Shown piece after piece: positions 11,583 to 20,085 of a stretch of DNA of 64,000 nucleotides. The stretch covers positions 43,569,001 through 43,633,000 of the forward strand of contig NC_060214.1 in NCBI RefSeq assembly GCF_021130785.1, written 5' to 3'. The stretch comes from Homalodisca vitripennis (lineage: Eukaryota > Arthropoda > Insecta > Hemiptera > Cicadellidae). Below the pieces are notes generated by a model that was not told the origin of the DNA, made no database searches, and was given only the letters and a program-made list of their open reading frames with translations. Positions within the stretch are counted from its first letter, which is position 1. Each line of letters starts with the position of its first letter. Made by a program: the position numbers and the translations under genes.

Positions 11583-12605
11583 ATGGAAGATGATTTGATT
11601 CACTGCCACAAATGCAAGAAAAAAACGAAAAATATAGATTCTAAAATCGTTCAAACTCAAAACGGATTGTATAGAATTGCTGCAAAATGTTCAAAATGTA
11701 AGACAAACAAGAGTAAGTTTATAAAGAATCCAAATCCAAAACCTGTTAAGCAAGAATTGAAGACTAAAGATGAGATAGAGATTGAAGCTCGAGAAATTCA
11801 TGCACCAGTACGAAAAAAGTTTAAAAGAGAAAAATTATAACATTAGGAATTGACGATTTATGGGCAGCAGATTTAGTTATAATGTCTAACTATTCAGATC
11901 AAAATGATGGATTTAAGTATATGTTAAATGTTATTGATACTTTCTCAAAATATGCTTGGTCAAGAGCTATCAAAAGAAAAAACGGCAAGGATATTTCAAA
12001 AGCTTTCGAAGATATAGTAAAAGATGCCATAAGGATCAATCACAAACCTCCAAACCTACTTCATACAGATAAGGGTTTAGAGTTTTAAAAATAAAGAATT
12101 TAATGATGTTTTGAGAAAATACGACATCAAGATTTATCATACTGAAAACGAAGAGAAATCAAGTATTGTAGAGAGATATAACAGAACTCAAAATGAGAGA
12201 ATGAAAGTAATTTTTGAGATTAATAAAAACTTTAAATGGATCGATATTCTTCAAAAAATCGTAAACAATTTATAACGATACAGTTCACAGCACAATCAAA
12301 ATGAAGCCCAAAGACGTAGATAAAGATGCAGAAAAAAGAGTTTATTAGAGTCGGTTTTTAAGTATGTTCCACCAGAAATTCACACGAAAACTAAATTTAA
12401 AGTCAATGATCATGTAAGAATTGTTAGTAAAAAACAAACATTTTCGAACAAATATAAGAACAATTGGTCAAGAGAAATCTTTGTGATTTATCAAATTAAT
12501 AACACAGATCCTGTAACTTATAGTATAAAAGATTTAAACAACGAAGAAATAACTGGAAGTTTTTACGAATATGAATTGAGAAAGTCAAAAATTTTTTCTA
12601 TGTAA
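11583..12605 (+). pseudogene. Polinton integrase with N-terminal zinc domain, frameshifted
   Basis: The start codon abuts the polymerase stop (TGTAAATGG). Residues 8-40 hold two Cys pairs (CHKC, CSKC) in a short domain like DUF5679. A linker EIHAPVRKKFKR leads into the retroviral-type catalytic core: LWAADLV (first Asp, about 11865), HTDKGLEF (second Asp, about 12066) and SIVERYNRT (Glu, about 12171), a spacing consistent with DD35E. The C-terminus has the usual Polinton pattern: FSNKYKNNWSREIF, then ITGSFYEYELRKSK. One-base breaks occur near 11825, 12085 and 12270-12350. The element's 6-bp target duplication fits this enzyme type. A partial homologue is at 63208-64000. Confidence 0.88.
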
Positions 12606-13131
12606 ATGGAGTCTCAAAAGAAATGTATAAAGTGTCAGGAATTTAAAGATTTTGAAGAATTTCATAAAGATAAGCTTAGAAAAGATGGATTATACTATTA
12701 TTGTAAGGATTGTCATAAAAAATATGCAAGAGAATTATACGATAAAATGGAAAAATTAACTTTGGAAGAGAAAGAGTGTCACATTTGTAAAGAAATTAAG
12801 AATATTTCTGAATTTTACAATCGACATTATAGTAAAGATAGAAAGAAAGCTTATTGTAAAGGCTTGTGAAAAAATATATAAAAAAGAATTGTACGATAAA
12901 ATAGAAACGTTAACTTTAGAAGAGAAAGAATGCACACGGTGTAAAATAGTTAAAAAAATTTCTAAATTTAACAATCAACATTATAGTAGAGATAAAAAAC
13001 AAGCATATTGTAAAGAATGTATTAAAGAAATCTTTGCTAGACCAGTTCATTGCGTATGCGGAAGAGAAATTCAACAATTCTATAATCTTAAAAGACATTT
13101 ACAGACAAAATATCATAATTCGAGAGTTTAA
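12606..13131 (+). pseudogene. Multi-zinc-module protein (CxxC repeats plus C-terminal C2H2-like finger)
   Basis: Starts at TAAATGGAGTC immediately after the integrase stop. Three tandem modules follow the pattern C-x2-C-x3-K-x3-F-x(n)-YYCKDCHK (starts near 12630, 12777 and 12930), separated by a repeated ELYDKxExLTLEEKE spacer. The last segment is CVCGREI...LKRHLQTKYH, a C2H2-like end. Similar Cys modules sit in front of some phage and giant-virus HNH nucleases, but no HNH residues are visible here. One frameshift near 12865. The 3' end overlaps the convergent BRO-like gene by 44 bp. Copy B has two tandem homologues (62360-62742, 62794-63193). Confidence 0.65.
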
Positions 13132-13922
13132 CATTTTCATCGTGTAATTTAGATATTCTATAAATTAGTCGAGATTCTGCCATATTTGTAGTAAAATGAT
13201 TTCCGTTGTATAAAATATTCAAAGATTCTTTCATTTGGTTATACAGATTGATAGAATTTGGTTCGTCATCAATGAACAAAATCTCTAATTCAGGATAATT
13301 TATTTTTAGATGTTTTAATCGGTTTGGTATTTCTCGTTTCTGAGCTCTGATAACATAATAAGGCCATTCCCACATGTGATTCTTCTTAATTAACACAAAA
13401 ACATGGTGTTTTTTCTTATCAAAATCTTTACAAACAAGGTCTGGTTTCATCAAGTCAATTTTTACACTTTGTTTTGCGATTATTTCCGTTTTGATTTCAT
13501 CTTTAATTTGCAAGTGTTTTACTTCATCCTCTAAATATTTAATCTTGTTTTCAAGTTTGTACTCACCAAGTTTTCTAATAGAGGGCAAAACTTCTTTTGT
13601 AACCCAAGTTTTGAAGATTTTTGCCTCTTTTTATGTGATCTCAAAATTAAAGAATAAAGTCCTGATTCATTGATGAAAATAGTATTTTTTTGAAAGTTAG
13701 AAGGTAGAATCGAATGACCCACCTTATTTATTTCAGAATATGATAATTTATCATCATTATCAACATGCTCTCTAACTGCTTGTTTCGTATTTTCATATTC
13801 TAGAATTTCTGCAACATCTTTAGCTTTAAAACCAAAATTCGTTATTTTTATCCACAATCGTAAAAATATGTTTTGTTTTCAAATCTAAGTTGATTATTGA
13901 GCAGATCCACAACAGACTCCAT
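13088..13922 (-). pseudogene. BRO-like protein (Bro-N domain plus C-terminal domain), frameshifted
   Basis: Start Met at 13922 follows TTTTTTCTATCTAAATGG. The N-terminal half has Bro-N hallmarks: WFKAKDVAEIL-like (FKAKDVAEILEYENTKQAV), DDDK-like, TIFINESGLYSLILRS, then LPSIRKLGEYKLE. The C-terminal half holds a coiled-coil stretch and a conserved block VLIKKNHMWEWPYYVIRAQK ... NHFTTNMAESRL, like the variable C-terminal domains of baculovirus/ascovirus BRO proteins. BRO proteins bind nucleic acid; the role in a Polinton is unknown. Breaks at about 13570 and 13855. The homologue in copy B is 61542-62351. Confidence 0.75.
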
Positions 13923-14237
13923 TTAGATAGAAAAAATTTAACAAGCAATTTTTATTTTGAGTATAAAGTCCTGATTCATTGATGAAAATAGTGTCTGGAT
14001 GTAATTTTTGTAAGAGTCGCGATTCGATACCCTTGTCAGAATCTATGTTTTCAAAGCTTTTTTTGTATTTTTTCTTTAACATGATCTATGATAGCTTGTC
14101 TCGTATTTTTAAATTCCAATATTTCTGCAACATCTTTAGCCTTAAACCAAAATTCATTATTTTTCGTCAACAATTGTAAAGATATGTTTGCTTTTAAATC
14201 TAAGTTGATTATTGAGTAGGTCTACAACTGACTCCAT
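13923..14237 (-). pseudogene. Partial duplicate of the BRO-like gene (Bro-N only)
   Basis: A second start (Met at 14237, also after CTATCTAAATGG) opens MESVVDLLNNQLRF, FWFKAKDVAEILEFKN and HPDTIFINESGLY, then meets the start of the downstream copy. It is an N-terminal fragment left by tandem duplication. The frame breaks around 14190 and 14030. Confidence 0.7.
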
Positions 14238-14410
14238 TTAGATAGAAAAGAAATTTAACTAGTAATTTTTATTTTGAGAATGAAGGCCAGATTCATTGAT
14301 AAAAACAGTGTCAGGATGAAGATTGTTAAGGGGCCATTCGAATAGCCCCTTGTTTTTTATACATTCAAAAGTTGTTTTCTTGAAAATTTGAAGGTAAGAA
14401 CGATTCGTTC
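14238..14410 (-). pseudogene. Second short Bro-N remnant
   Basis: The segment repeats the DTVFINESGL region (14283-14325) and contains an AAGGGGC...GCCCCTT inverted repeat (14328-14352) that also occurs in the copy B BRO-like gene (about 61753-61777), where it belongs to the coding sequence. Too short and broken to be a gene. Confidence 0.55.
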
Positions 14411-14423
14411 CCCCCTTGATTCA

Positions 14424-15161
14424 TCATTCTTTCGACAATCTTAAATATATTGTTGTTTTACTCTCATTATTTAATAGATTTCCTTCAGAGTCTTGAATAG
14501 TCAGAACGATTTTTTGAATTCTTTTAATATTTTTTCTAATTGGAATATAATCGATTTCATTTGGTTTTTCACTGATTTTTGATCCATAAGCAACATTTGG
14601 AAAGAAAGTGTACAAAAATTTCCGATTCTTTGTGAAGATGTTCGGTATGATTTTCAAAACTAGGTTCAACGAGATTACAATGTACTTCAATTACATCAAA
14701 CGGTCTAAATTTTGGCGTTTTATTTCCTAAATATACCTGATTTGGCTCAATAGTTTCTTGAACAAACCCTAACAAATCTACAATAATTGCTGAAAACATT
14801 ATTCTTACTGGTGATTTTATTTGAATTTTATTAGAGAGATAATTTTTTTGCATTTCAAACTTGTTTTCGTCAAAGTTTAAAGATTTATCTGATTGTTTGA
14901 ATGTTTTCAGATAAATTTTTAAGGGAATTTTTAATTTGATCGAAAGTATAATATCCTTTGTTTAAACCATAATATTTTGTTATGTTCTTCTCACTAAATC
15001 CTATACAATAAGGAGAACTTTCACTAATATTTATTACAAAATTGTCAGAATAAAAACCGCTTAAAACCGATAAAATAATTTGATTCTTCCTCTAAGTGTA
15101 TAGGATGTTCCAAGTTTAAAACTAATTTAGAGCTTTCTGAAGTCAACTTGAACAGCTTCAT
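14424..15161 (-). pseudogene. Putative minor capsid (penton-like) protein, frameshifted
   Basis: About 245 residues. Start Met at 15161; conserved blocks are LTSESSKLVLNLEHPI-like at the N-terminus, a beta-rich central part with RIMFSAIIVDLLGF, FRPFDVIEVHCNLVEPSFEN, then NVAYGSKISEKPNEIDYIPI and a C-terminal KTTIYLRL. The FDVIEVHCN...FFPNV-YG family recurs in animal Polintons and is a good candidate for the single-jelly-roll vertex protein, but I assign this by pattern and genome position, not by structure. Divergent from the ATPase with a 40-bp gap. At least three one-base breaks. Homologue: 60647-61386. Confidence 0.55.
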
Positions 15162-15201
15162 TTTCGCAAGCGTTGCTTCAAGATGAAAATCTTCTATTTA
15201 A
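15162..15201. promoter_or_regulatory. Very short divergent spacer, penton-like gene / ATPase
   Basis: Only 40 bp separate the two start codons; in copy B the gap is 13 bp (60634-60646). The ATPase side carries CTTCTATTTAAATGG, the shared start motif. Confidence 0.5.
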
Positions 15202-15867
15202 ATGGAGAAATTTTTAAAGCAAAAAAGATCAGATAAAACTTCAAACGTTTGAAGAAAATAAGAGAGATCAACCGATCAGACTGTTAATTGTTGGTTCAAG
15301 TGGATGTGGGAAAAACAACTTTATTATTGAATTTTATCTACAATAGGTTGATTCCTTATTCCAATTTGTATGTTTTTAGTAAATCTTTAGAACAAGACGC
15401 CTATAAAAAATTACAAGAAAGATTTGAAAATATTGAGAAAAACTTAAACAAAAAAATATCACATTTTTTATAATGCTTCTGAGGACATAGTTCCGTTAAG
15501 CGAATGTAAACCCAATTCGTTAATCGTTTTTGATGATTGTATTTTAGAAAATCAAGACGTTATTAAGGAATATTTCGTAATGTCCCGTCACAAAAACATA
15601 TCTTGTATCTATCTTTCCCAATGCTTTTCAAAGGTTGATAAACAAGTTATTAGAAATAATTTGAATATGTTGTGTGTTTTTAAGCAAGACGATCACTATT
15701 CGAGAAAGATTTACAACAATTATGTTGGTTCTGATATGAGTTTTAACCACTTTATTGAGTTGTGTGATAAAATTTGGAAGGAAGACTACGGATTTTTAAC
15801 AATTAATCTAACTTTGAAACCTAAAAATGGCAAATATTTGAATAAATTTTCCAATATAAACGTGTGA
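15202..15867 (+). pseudogene. FtsK/HerA-type genome-packaging ATPase, frameshifted
   Basis: Would drive DNA into the capsid. Walker A GSSGCGKTT is at 15293-15319 and Walker B SLIVFDDC near 15516-15540. A conserved SRHKNISCIYLSQCF and an N-D-H-Y-S region follow, as in the A32-like ATPases of Polintons and large DNA viruses. Frames break near 15250, 15290 and 15465. Start chosen at TTTAAATGG because copy B uses the same start (60633). About 222 residues, normal for Polinton ATPases. Confidence 0.88.
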
Positions 15868-15879
15868 TAATCTAGTTGT

Positions 15880-16312
15880 TTTCATGTTTTTTACGTTCAC
15901 GTTCCACGTTCACGTTCATGTTTCACGTTCATGTTTCACGTTCATGTTTCACGTTCATGTTTCACGTTCGTGTTTACGTTCCACGTTCACGTTTTACGTT
16001 CCGTGTTCACGTTTCCACGTTCCACGTTCACGTTCATGTTTCACGTTCATGTTTCACGTTCATGTTTCACGTTCACGTTTTAACGTTCCACGTTTGTGTT
16101 CTCGTTTCGTGTTCACGTTTCCACGTTCCACGTTCACGTTCATGTTTCACGTTCATGTTTAACGTTCGTGTTTACGTTCCACGTTCACGTTTTACGTTCC
16201 GTGTTCACGTTTCGTGTTCTCGTTTTCACATCGTGTTTCACGTTCCACGTTCACGTTTTACGTTCCGTGTTCACGTTTTCGTGTTCACGTTTCCACGTTC
16301 CACGTTTCAAAA
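15880..16312. repeat. ACGT-rich minisatellite between ATPase and PLA2-domain gene
   Basis: About 430 bp built from 6-7-base units such as TTCACG, TTCCACG and TTCATGTTTCACG, with ACGTTC/ACGTTT recurring throughout. Larger blocks (about 15896-16012, 16015-16125 and 16117-16215) are near repeats of each other. All three forward frames stay open (F-H-V-R-S-rich), which follows from the repeat and does not indicate a gene. In copy B the same gap holds only ~50 bp of the motif (about 59897-59945). Confidence 0.9.
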
Positions 16313-16328
16313 TTTTCCTAAATAAATG
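16311..16328 (+). promoter_or_regulatory. Late-promoter-like start motif, PLA2-domain gene
   Basis: ATTTTCCTAAATAAATGG overlaps the start codon. Confidence 0.5.
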
Positions 16329-17635
16329 GCGAACGTAACTTCAGAAGAAGCAAAAAAACTTGATCAAATAGAAAAGAAATTAATCAAAGAATTTAAAGAA
16401 CAGATTCGAATTGATGAAAAAGAACAAGAATTTATTCATAAAATTAATCAACCTGTAACATCTGCAATAAAAAATGTTGAGGGTAAAATTGAAAATGTTT
16501 TAAGCGATAATCAAAATTTAATGAATTTGGTTCCAGTTGTACGACAATTTGCTGATATTTCGATACCAGAATCTGAGTTTGAATTGCCAAAATTACCATC
16601 TTCAACACCATTTAGACCTCGAATCATTGAAGACTCTACCATAGTTGAACCAATAAGTCCTGGAACAACGGATATAATAATTGGTGAAATTGGTAAAAAA
16701 ATTTCTTCCTAGAGCAAAGGATGATAAATTTGGTTTGTATTGGGACAGAAAAAAGAAAAGTTTTATGATTGGAAATTTGCCCGTGAATTTTGAGCATAAT
16801 GATATCATTATTAATGAAAACACATATGAAGGAACTCAAGGTTTATGGAGATTATTAACAGGCACTGATGTTCCAAAAGACGGTTTATATTCTGAAGAAG
16901 ACTTGAAAAAGTATACTGAAATTTTATGGAAATCTGATTCAATTTACAAAAATAATGATCCATCAACTAAGAAACCAAAGTCAAGTAAAGGTAAAAAATA
17001 TCTCAATTTGATTAAACCAATTTGGGAAAAACGAATCGAAGGATCAGGTGTAAGAAAATACAGTGATAATAAGATTGAGTACAGATATATCGACGATTTG
17101 ACAAAACTCGATGGAATTATTAATTATATTTATGCTCAAGAGAAGGCTGGAAACAACATTTTTTTTGAACGAAAAGAAAGCGATTAAAGATTTTATTTCG
17201 AACAAACTTGATGAAATGATTGAAAAACCTGATGGAATTAAATATTTAAAACGAGTTTTGCCGGCAATAAGTTCATCTATGATTGAGGGTAGTGGACTTT
17301 TGAATGATTTTATCAACAATTTACCTTTTGAATTACACGTACCAACTTATCAGTATCTGGGGCCTGGCACAAAACTCGAAAAAAGACTAAAAAGAGGAGA
17401 TCCTGGTATAAATAAATTAGATCAAGCTGCTATGGAACACGATATTTTTTATGCAAAACATAGAGACACAAATTCCAGACATATCGCAGATAAAGTTTTG
17501 CAAGATAAGGCAATGGATAGATTTTTATCAAAAGATGCTAGTTTAGGTGGAAGATTTGTTGCGCTTCCAACAGCTGGAGCAATGTTTTTGAAGAGAAAAC
17601 TAGGAATGGGAATCGAAGAGAACTTGAAATTTTAA
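16326..17635 (+). pseudogene. Virion protein with C-terminal phospholipase A2-like domain, frameshifted
   Basis: About 436 residues in three frames (16326-16712, 16681-17187, 17111-17635). The N-terminal ~65 residues are coiled-coil-like. The middle holds a block FGLYWDRKKKSFMIGNLPV ... YEGTQGLWRLLTG ... KPKSSKGKKYL ... PIWEK that is typical of Polinton virion proteins. The C-terminus has YLGPGTKL (Ca-loop-like, about 17353) and, 29 residues on, AAMEHDIFY (catalytic His-Asp, about 17438), the layout of the parvovirus VP1 phospholipase A2 used for endosomal escape. A membrane-breaching role is inference. Breaks at about 16700 and 17165. Homologue: 58565-59884. Confidence 0.8.
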
Positions 17636-17646
17636 CTATATAAATG
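17625..17646 (+). promoter_or_regulatory. Late-promoter-like start motif, core-like/protease gene
   Basis: AAATTTTAACTATATAAATGG just after the PLA2-domain stop; overlaps the start codon. Confidence 0.5.
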
Positions 17647-18104
17647 GAGGTGAACGTAAACTTCAGCAAAAATCAGAAAGAAAAAAATAAAATCCGCTTT
17701 TAAGAAGAAAATACCCGTTAGTATTCAATTTAAAATAGATAAACTAAAAAATGGCGAAGATAAGATATTTTTAACAAATAGACAATACAATAAACTCGAA
17801 AAACATAAGAAAAACAATAAAGGAACCAGAATAGAATTTTCTTATAATCAGTTGAAAGAACTTAAAAATGGTGGACTTTTGAAAGATTTATTAGATTTTG
17901 GAGAAAATATTCCAGTTGTTAAAAATGTTGTTCCTTAATGTTCGTAAAGCTGCTCCAATCGTTAAAAAGGATGTGATTCCTATTGTTCGAAACATTTTAA
18001 ATTGGTTAGATAAAGAGTTGGAAGATGTTACAGGATCTGGATTAGATGAAAAAACTTTGAATTACGTGAAATCAAACATTGAAAAAAAAAATTTAAACCT
18101 TTAA
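17644..18104 (+). pseudogene. Basic core-like protein upstream of, and possibly fused to, the protease
   Basis: About 155 residues, Lys-rich, starting MEVNVNFSKNQKEK, with IFLTNRQYNKLEKHKK, SYNQLKELKNGGLLKDLL and VRKAAPIVKKDVIPIVRN. It resembles the basic Polinton proteins compared with adenovirus core proteins. Breaks occur near 17690 and 17935. It runs into an A-run at 18080-18092, after which the protease continues in the -1 frame; the same relation holds in copy B. Confidence 0.6.
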
Positions 18105-18544
18105 CATTCGGGGAATTGGAAGAAATCTGCAAAAATATTAAACATTTTAGAGGAATCTTCATGAGAGATACATTACCTGAAAAAGTTAAGAAATTTGAAT
18201 GTGGAATTGTGAATTTAGACTCGATTATGGGAAGTGGAACGCATTGGATTTGTTATTATAAAAATGATAAGAATGCATGTTATTTTGATTCGTATGGAAG
18301 AATTGAGGACAAACCACCTATAGAATTGATTAAATATTTGAAAAAATCAAGCGTCTACTACAATGATTCTCAGATTCAAGACTATAAAGATCCTCCAATT
18401 TGTGGTCATTTATGTGTTTTTGTTTTGAATGAACTGAGTACTGGTAAAGATTTTAAAGAAGTTGTTAACAAATTATTACTTAATAAATATGGATTCCACA
18501 AAATATTTTTGACGTATTTGGAACACAAATTATTCAAATTGTAG
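18092..18544 (+). CDS. Adenain-like cysteine protease domain
   Basis: Presumed maturation protease of the virion. Visible catalytic layout: GTHWICYY (His, about 18242), CYFDSYGR (acidic/FDSYG block, about 18283) and PPICGHLCVFVL (catalytic Cys in CGxxC, about 18401). This matches the C5/adenain-type protease of Polintons. There is no ATG before LTFGELEEICKN, so it is probably translated as an extension of the upstream basic protein. In copy B the frame ends at 57683, 23 bp inside the next gene; in A an extra base near 18493 removes that stop and lengthens the frame to 18544. Confidence 0.82.
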   Translation, partial: FKPLTFGELEEICKNIKHFRGIFMRDTLPEKVKKFECGIVNLDSIMGSGTHWICYYKNDKNACYFDSYGRIEDKPPIELIKYLKKSSVYYNDSQIQDYKDPPICGHLCVFVLNELSTGKDFKEVVNKLLLNKYGFHKIFLTYLEHKLFKL

Positions 18545-19398
18545 ATAATAGTTTGAATTTTGATAGTTTGAGAAATGAGTTTGATAACAAGTTAGAAAAT
18601 TTATTACAAAACCTTCCAGATTCAGATATGTTTGCTGTCGAGATTGAAGATTTTAAAGCAGAATATGATAACAAACTTGCAAATTTCATGAGTTCAAGTG
18701 AAGTTGCTGATAAAATAAAAACATTGAAAAAAGAATTTAAAGATGGTGCAGAAAAATTATTTACCAATTTAATGTCTCACATCGAGAAAGCTGATAAAAT
18801 TACTGAAGCGATCAAAGTTGAAAAGAATTATGTTAGTTTAGCTAATAAAAAAAGAATTGTCGGTGTTCGACCTGGTATTGACAAACATGATGTTGTTGTT
18901 AAAGAACAAATTTTAAAACCTCTAAAATTATCAGAAAACATCGATATTGTTGATTTACATGATCCGAATGTTAAAAATGCCTTAGATTTTAAAGGAAAAA
19001 GAATTAGCAGTGTTAGTAAAGGAATTAATCCATTTGATGTTGTTGTAATGATTCAATTAGAAGATCCTATTAAAATGTTTAATGAAACTAAAACAAAATT
19101 ATGAGAATCATAAACAGCATGTTAAAGATTTTACAACAGAAGTCTATGAAAAACTTGATGAAAGAAGTAAAAGATCAGTAGACGATGTTGGTGAAATTAA
19201 TGAAAAACTTACTAATTTTAAAGAGTCTTTTGATAAGTTTAGTTTAGATGCTACGAAAAACTTTTGAGAATATTGGTCATAAATTTGTTGAATACAATGA
19301 TTCTTATGCTGTCAAATTTCAAAAATTACAAGAAAAACTTAATAATATGGAGGAAGATCTTACTGAAATAGGTTATTCGTGTAGGGTTTTATGCATGA
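18489..19398 (+). pseudogene. Fibre-like coiled-coil protein with two KRI..V..G modules
   Basis: Start at AATAAATATGG inside the protease end, supported by copy B (Met at 57705). N-terminal ~100 residues are helical (NEFDNKLENLLQNLPDSDM ...). Then two related modules: RIVGVRPGIDKHDVVVKEQ (about 18856) and RISSVSKGINPFDVVVMIQ (about 19001), which resemble phage tail-fibre repeats that bind a trimeric stalk. The C-terminus is again coiled coil and carries RSKRS (about 19170), a furin-type site; copy B has RNKRS at the same place. No membrane segment. Breaks near 18510, 19095 and 19255, and one extra base near the end. A role as fibre or spike is inference. Confidence 0.6.
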
Positions 19399-19404
19399 TA
19401 AAAT

Positions 19405-19419
19405 TTCCTTATATAAATG
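19405..19419 (+). promoter_or_regulatory. Late-promoter-like start motif, small zinc protein
   Basis: TTCCTTATATAAATG overlaps the start codon. Confidence 0.5.
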
Positions 19420-19561
19420 GCGCTCATATATTGTGTGAGATGTAAAGGAAAAACTGCAAACAAATGATGTAAAATACTATGCAAACATTAACGGAGTTAA
19501 AAGAATTTCGGGAAAATGTGCTGAATGTAACTCAAAAAAGAGCCAATTTATAAAAACTTGA
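19417..19561 (+). pseudogene. Small zinc protein, DUF5679-like (~47 aa), one frameshift
   Basis: Starts MALIYCVRCKGKTAN and ends GKCAECNSKKSQFIKT, giving a CxxC...CxxC zinc motif like the N-terminal domain of this element's own integrase. An extra base near 19465 breaks the frame. Copy B (56605-56749) has the same gene with a different one-base break, so the intact ancestral gene is well supported. Function unknown. Confidence 0.7.
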
Positions 19562-19589
19562 TTTTGAAATTTTTTCTTAATAAATAGAG

Positions 19590-19988
19590 ATGGCGGGACA
19601 TTACAGTGCTTTCGATCTTTTTATCATGCAACACGAAAGAGATTTGAAAAAAGAACATTGGGATGACATTTCTCAAAAATATGAAATTATCCGAAGATAT
19701 GATGAGATTATACGTAAACAAATTGAATTGGTATAACATTGCAAAATATCAAACTTTATCATCAGAGTTCATTCAAGAAAATATACATTATCAATTAAAA
19801 GATCATATGTCTGTTCTTTGTCTCTATCAACACTTGAGTATAAAATTTTGGATGAAAATAAAGATACAGTTGATTGGAACAATATTATAGATAGCGGTTA
19901 CTATCCTGTGCAAATTTTATTGAAATATGTGACCGAGATCGCAAAATTTAAGGAAGAGAATCCTGAATATGACGAAGTAGATCATTAA
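19590..19988 (+). pseudogene. W..I-repeat protein (~132 aa), frameshifted
   Basis: Starts MAGHYSAFDLFIMQHERDL. It contains repeats of the type W-x-N/D-I-(A/S)-x-Y-Q-x-L-S-x-E-F-I (KLNWYNIAKYQTLSSEFIQE near 19724; a second near 19873). Such ~20-residue repeats are common in giant-virus and some phage proteins of unknown role. Breaks near 19683 and 19850. Start preceded by TTTTTTCTTAATAAATAGAGATGG, a displaced version of the start motif. Homologue: 56176-56575. Confidence 0.6.
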
Positions 19989-20085
19989 AAATGACTCTAA
20001 TCTTTTTAATTATTTTACTAAAATTTATATCTTTTCTTATAAAAACGTACATTAGATCGATGAAAAAATGATACATGATGTTTAA

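Noticed and set aside
14328..14352. AAGGGGC...GCCCCTT hairpin as a possible terminator
   Set aside because: The same sequence lies in the coding part of the copy B BRO-like gene, so it is coding sequence carried in a remnant.
15880..16312. Possible CRISPR-like array
   Set aside because: Units are 6-13 bp with no regular spacers and lie in a eukaryotic mobile element.
15876..16338. Three overlapping F-H-V-R-S-rich open frames
   Set aside because: They are by-products of the ACGT minisatellite: all three forward frames are open and the array is almost absent in copy B.
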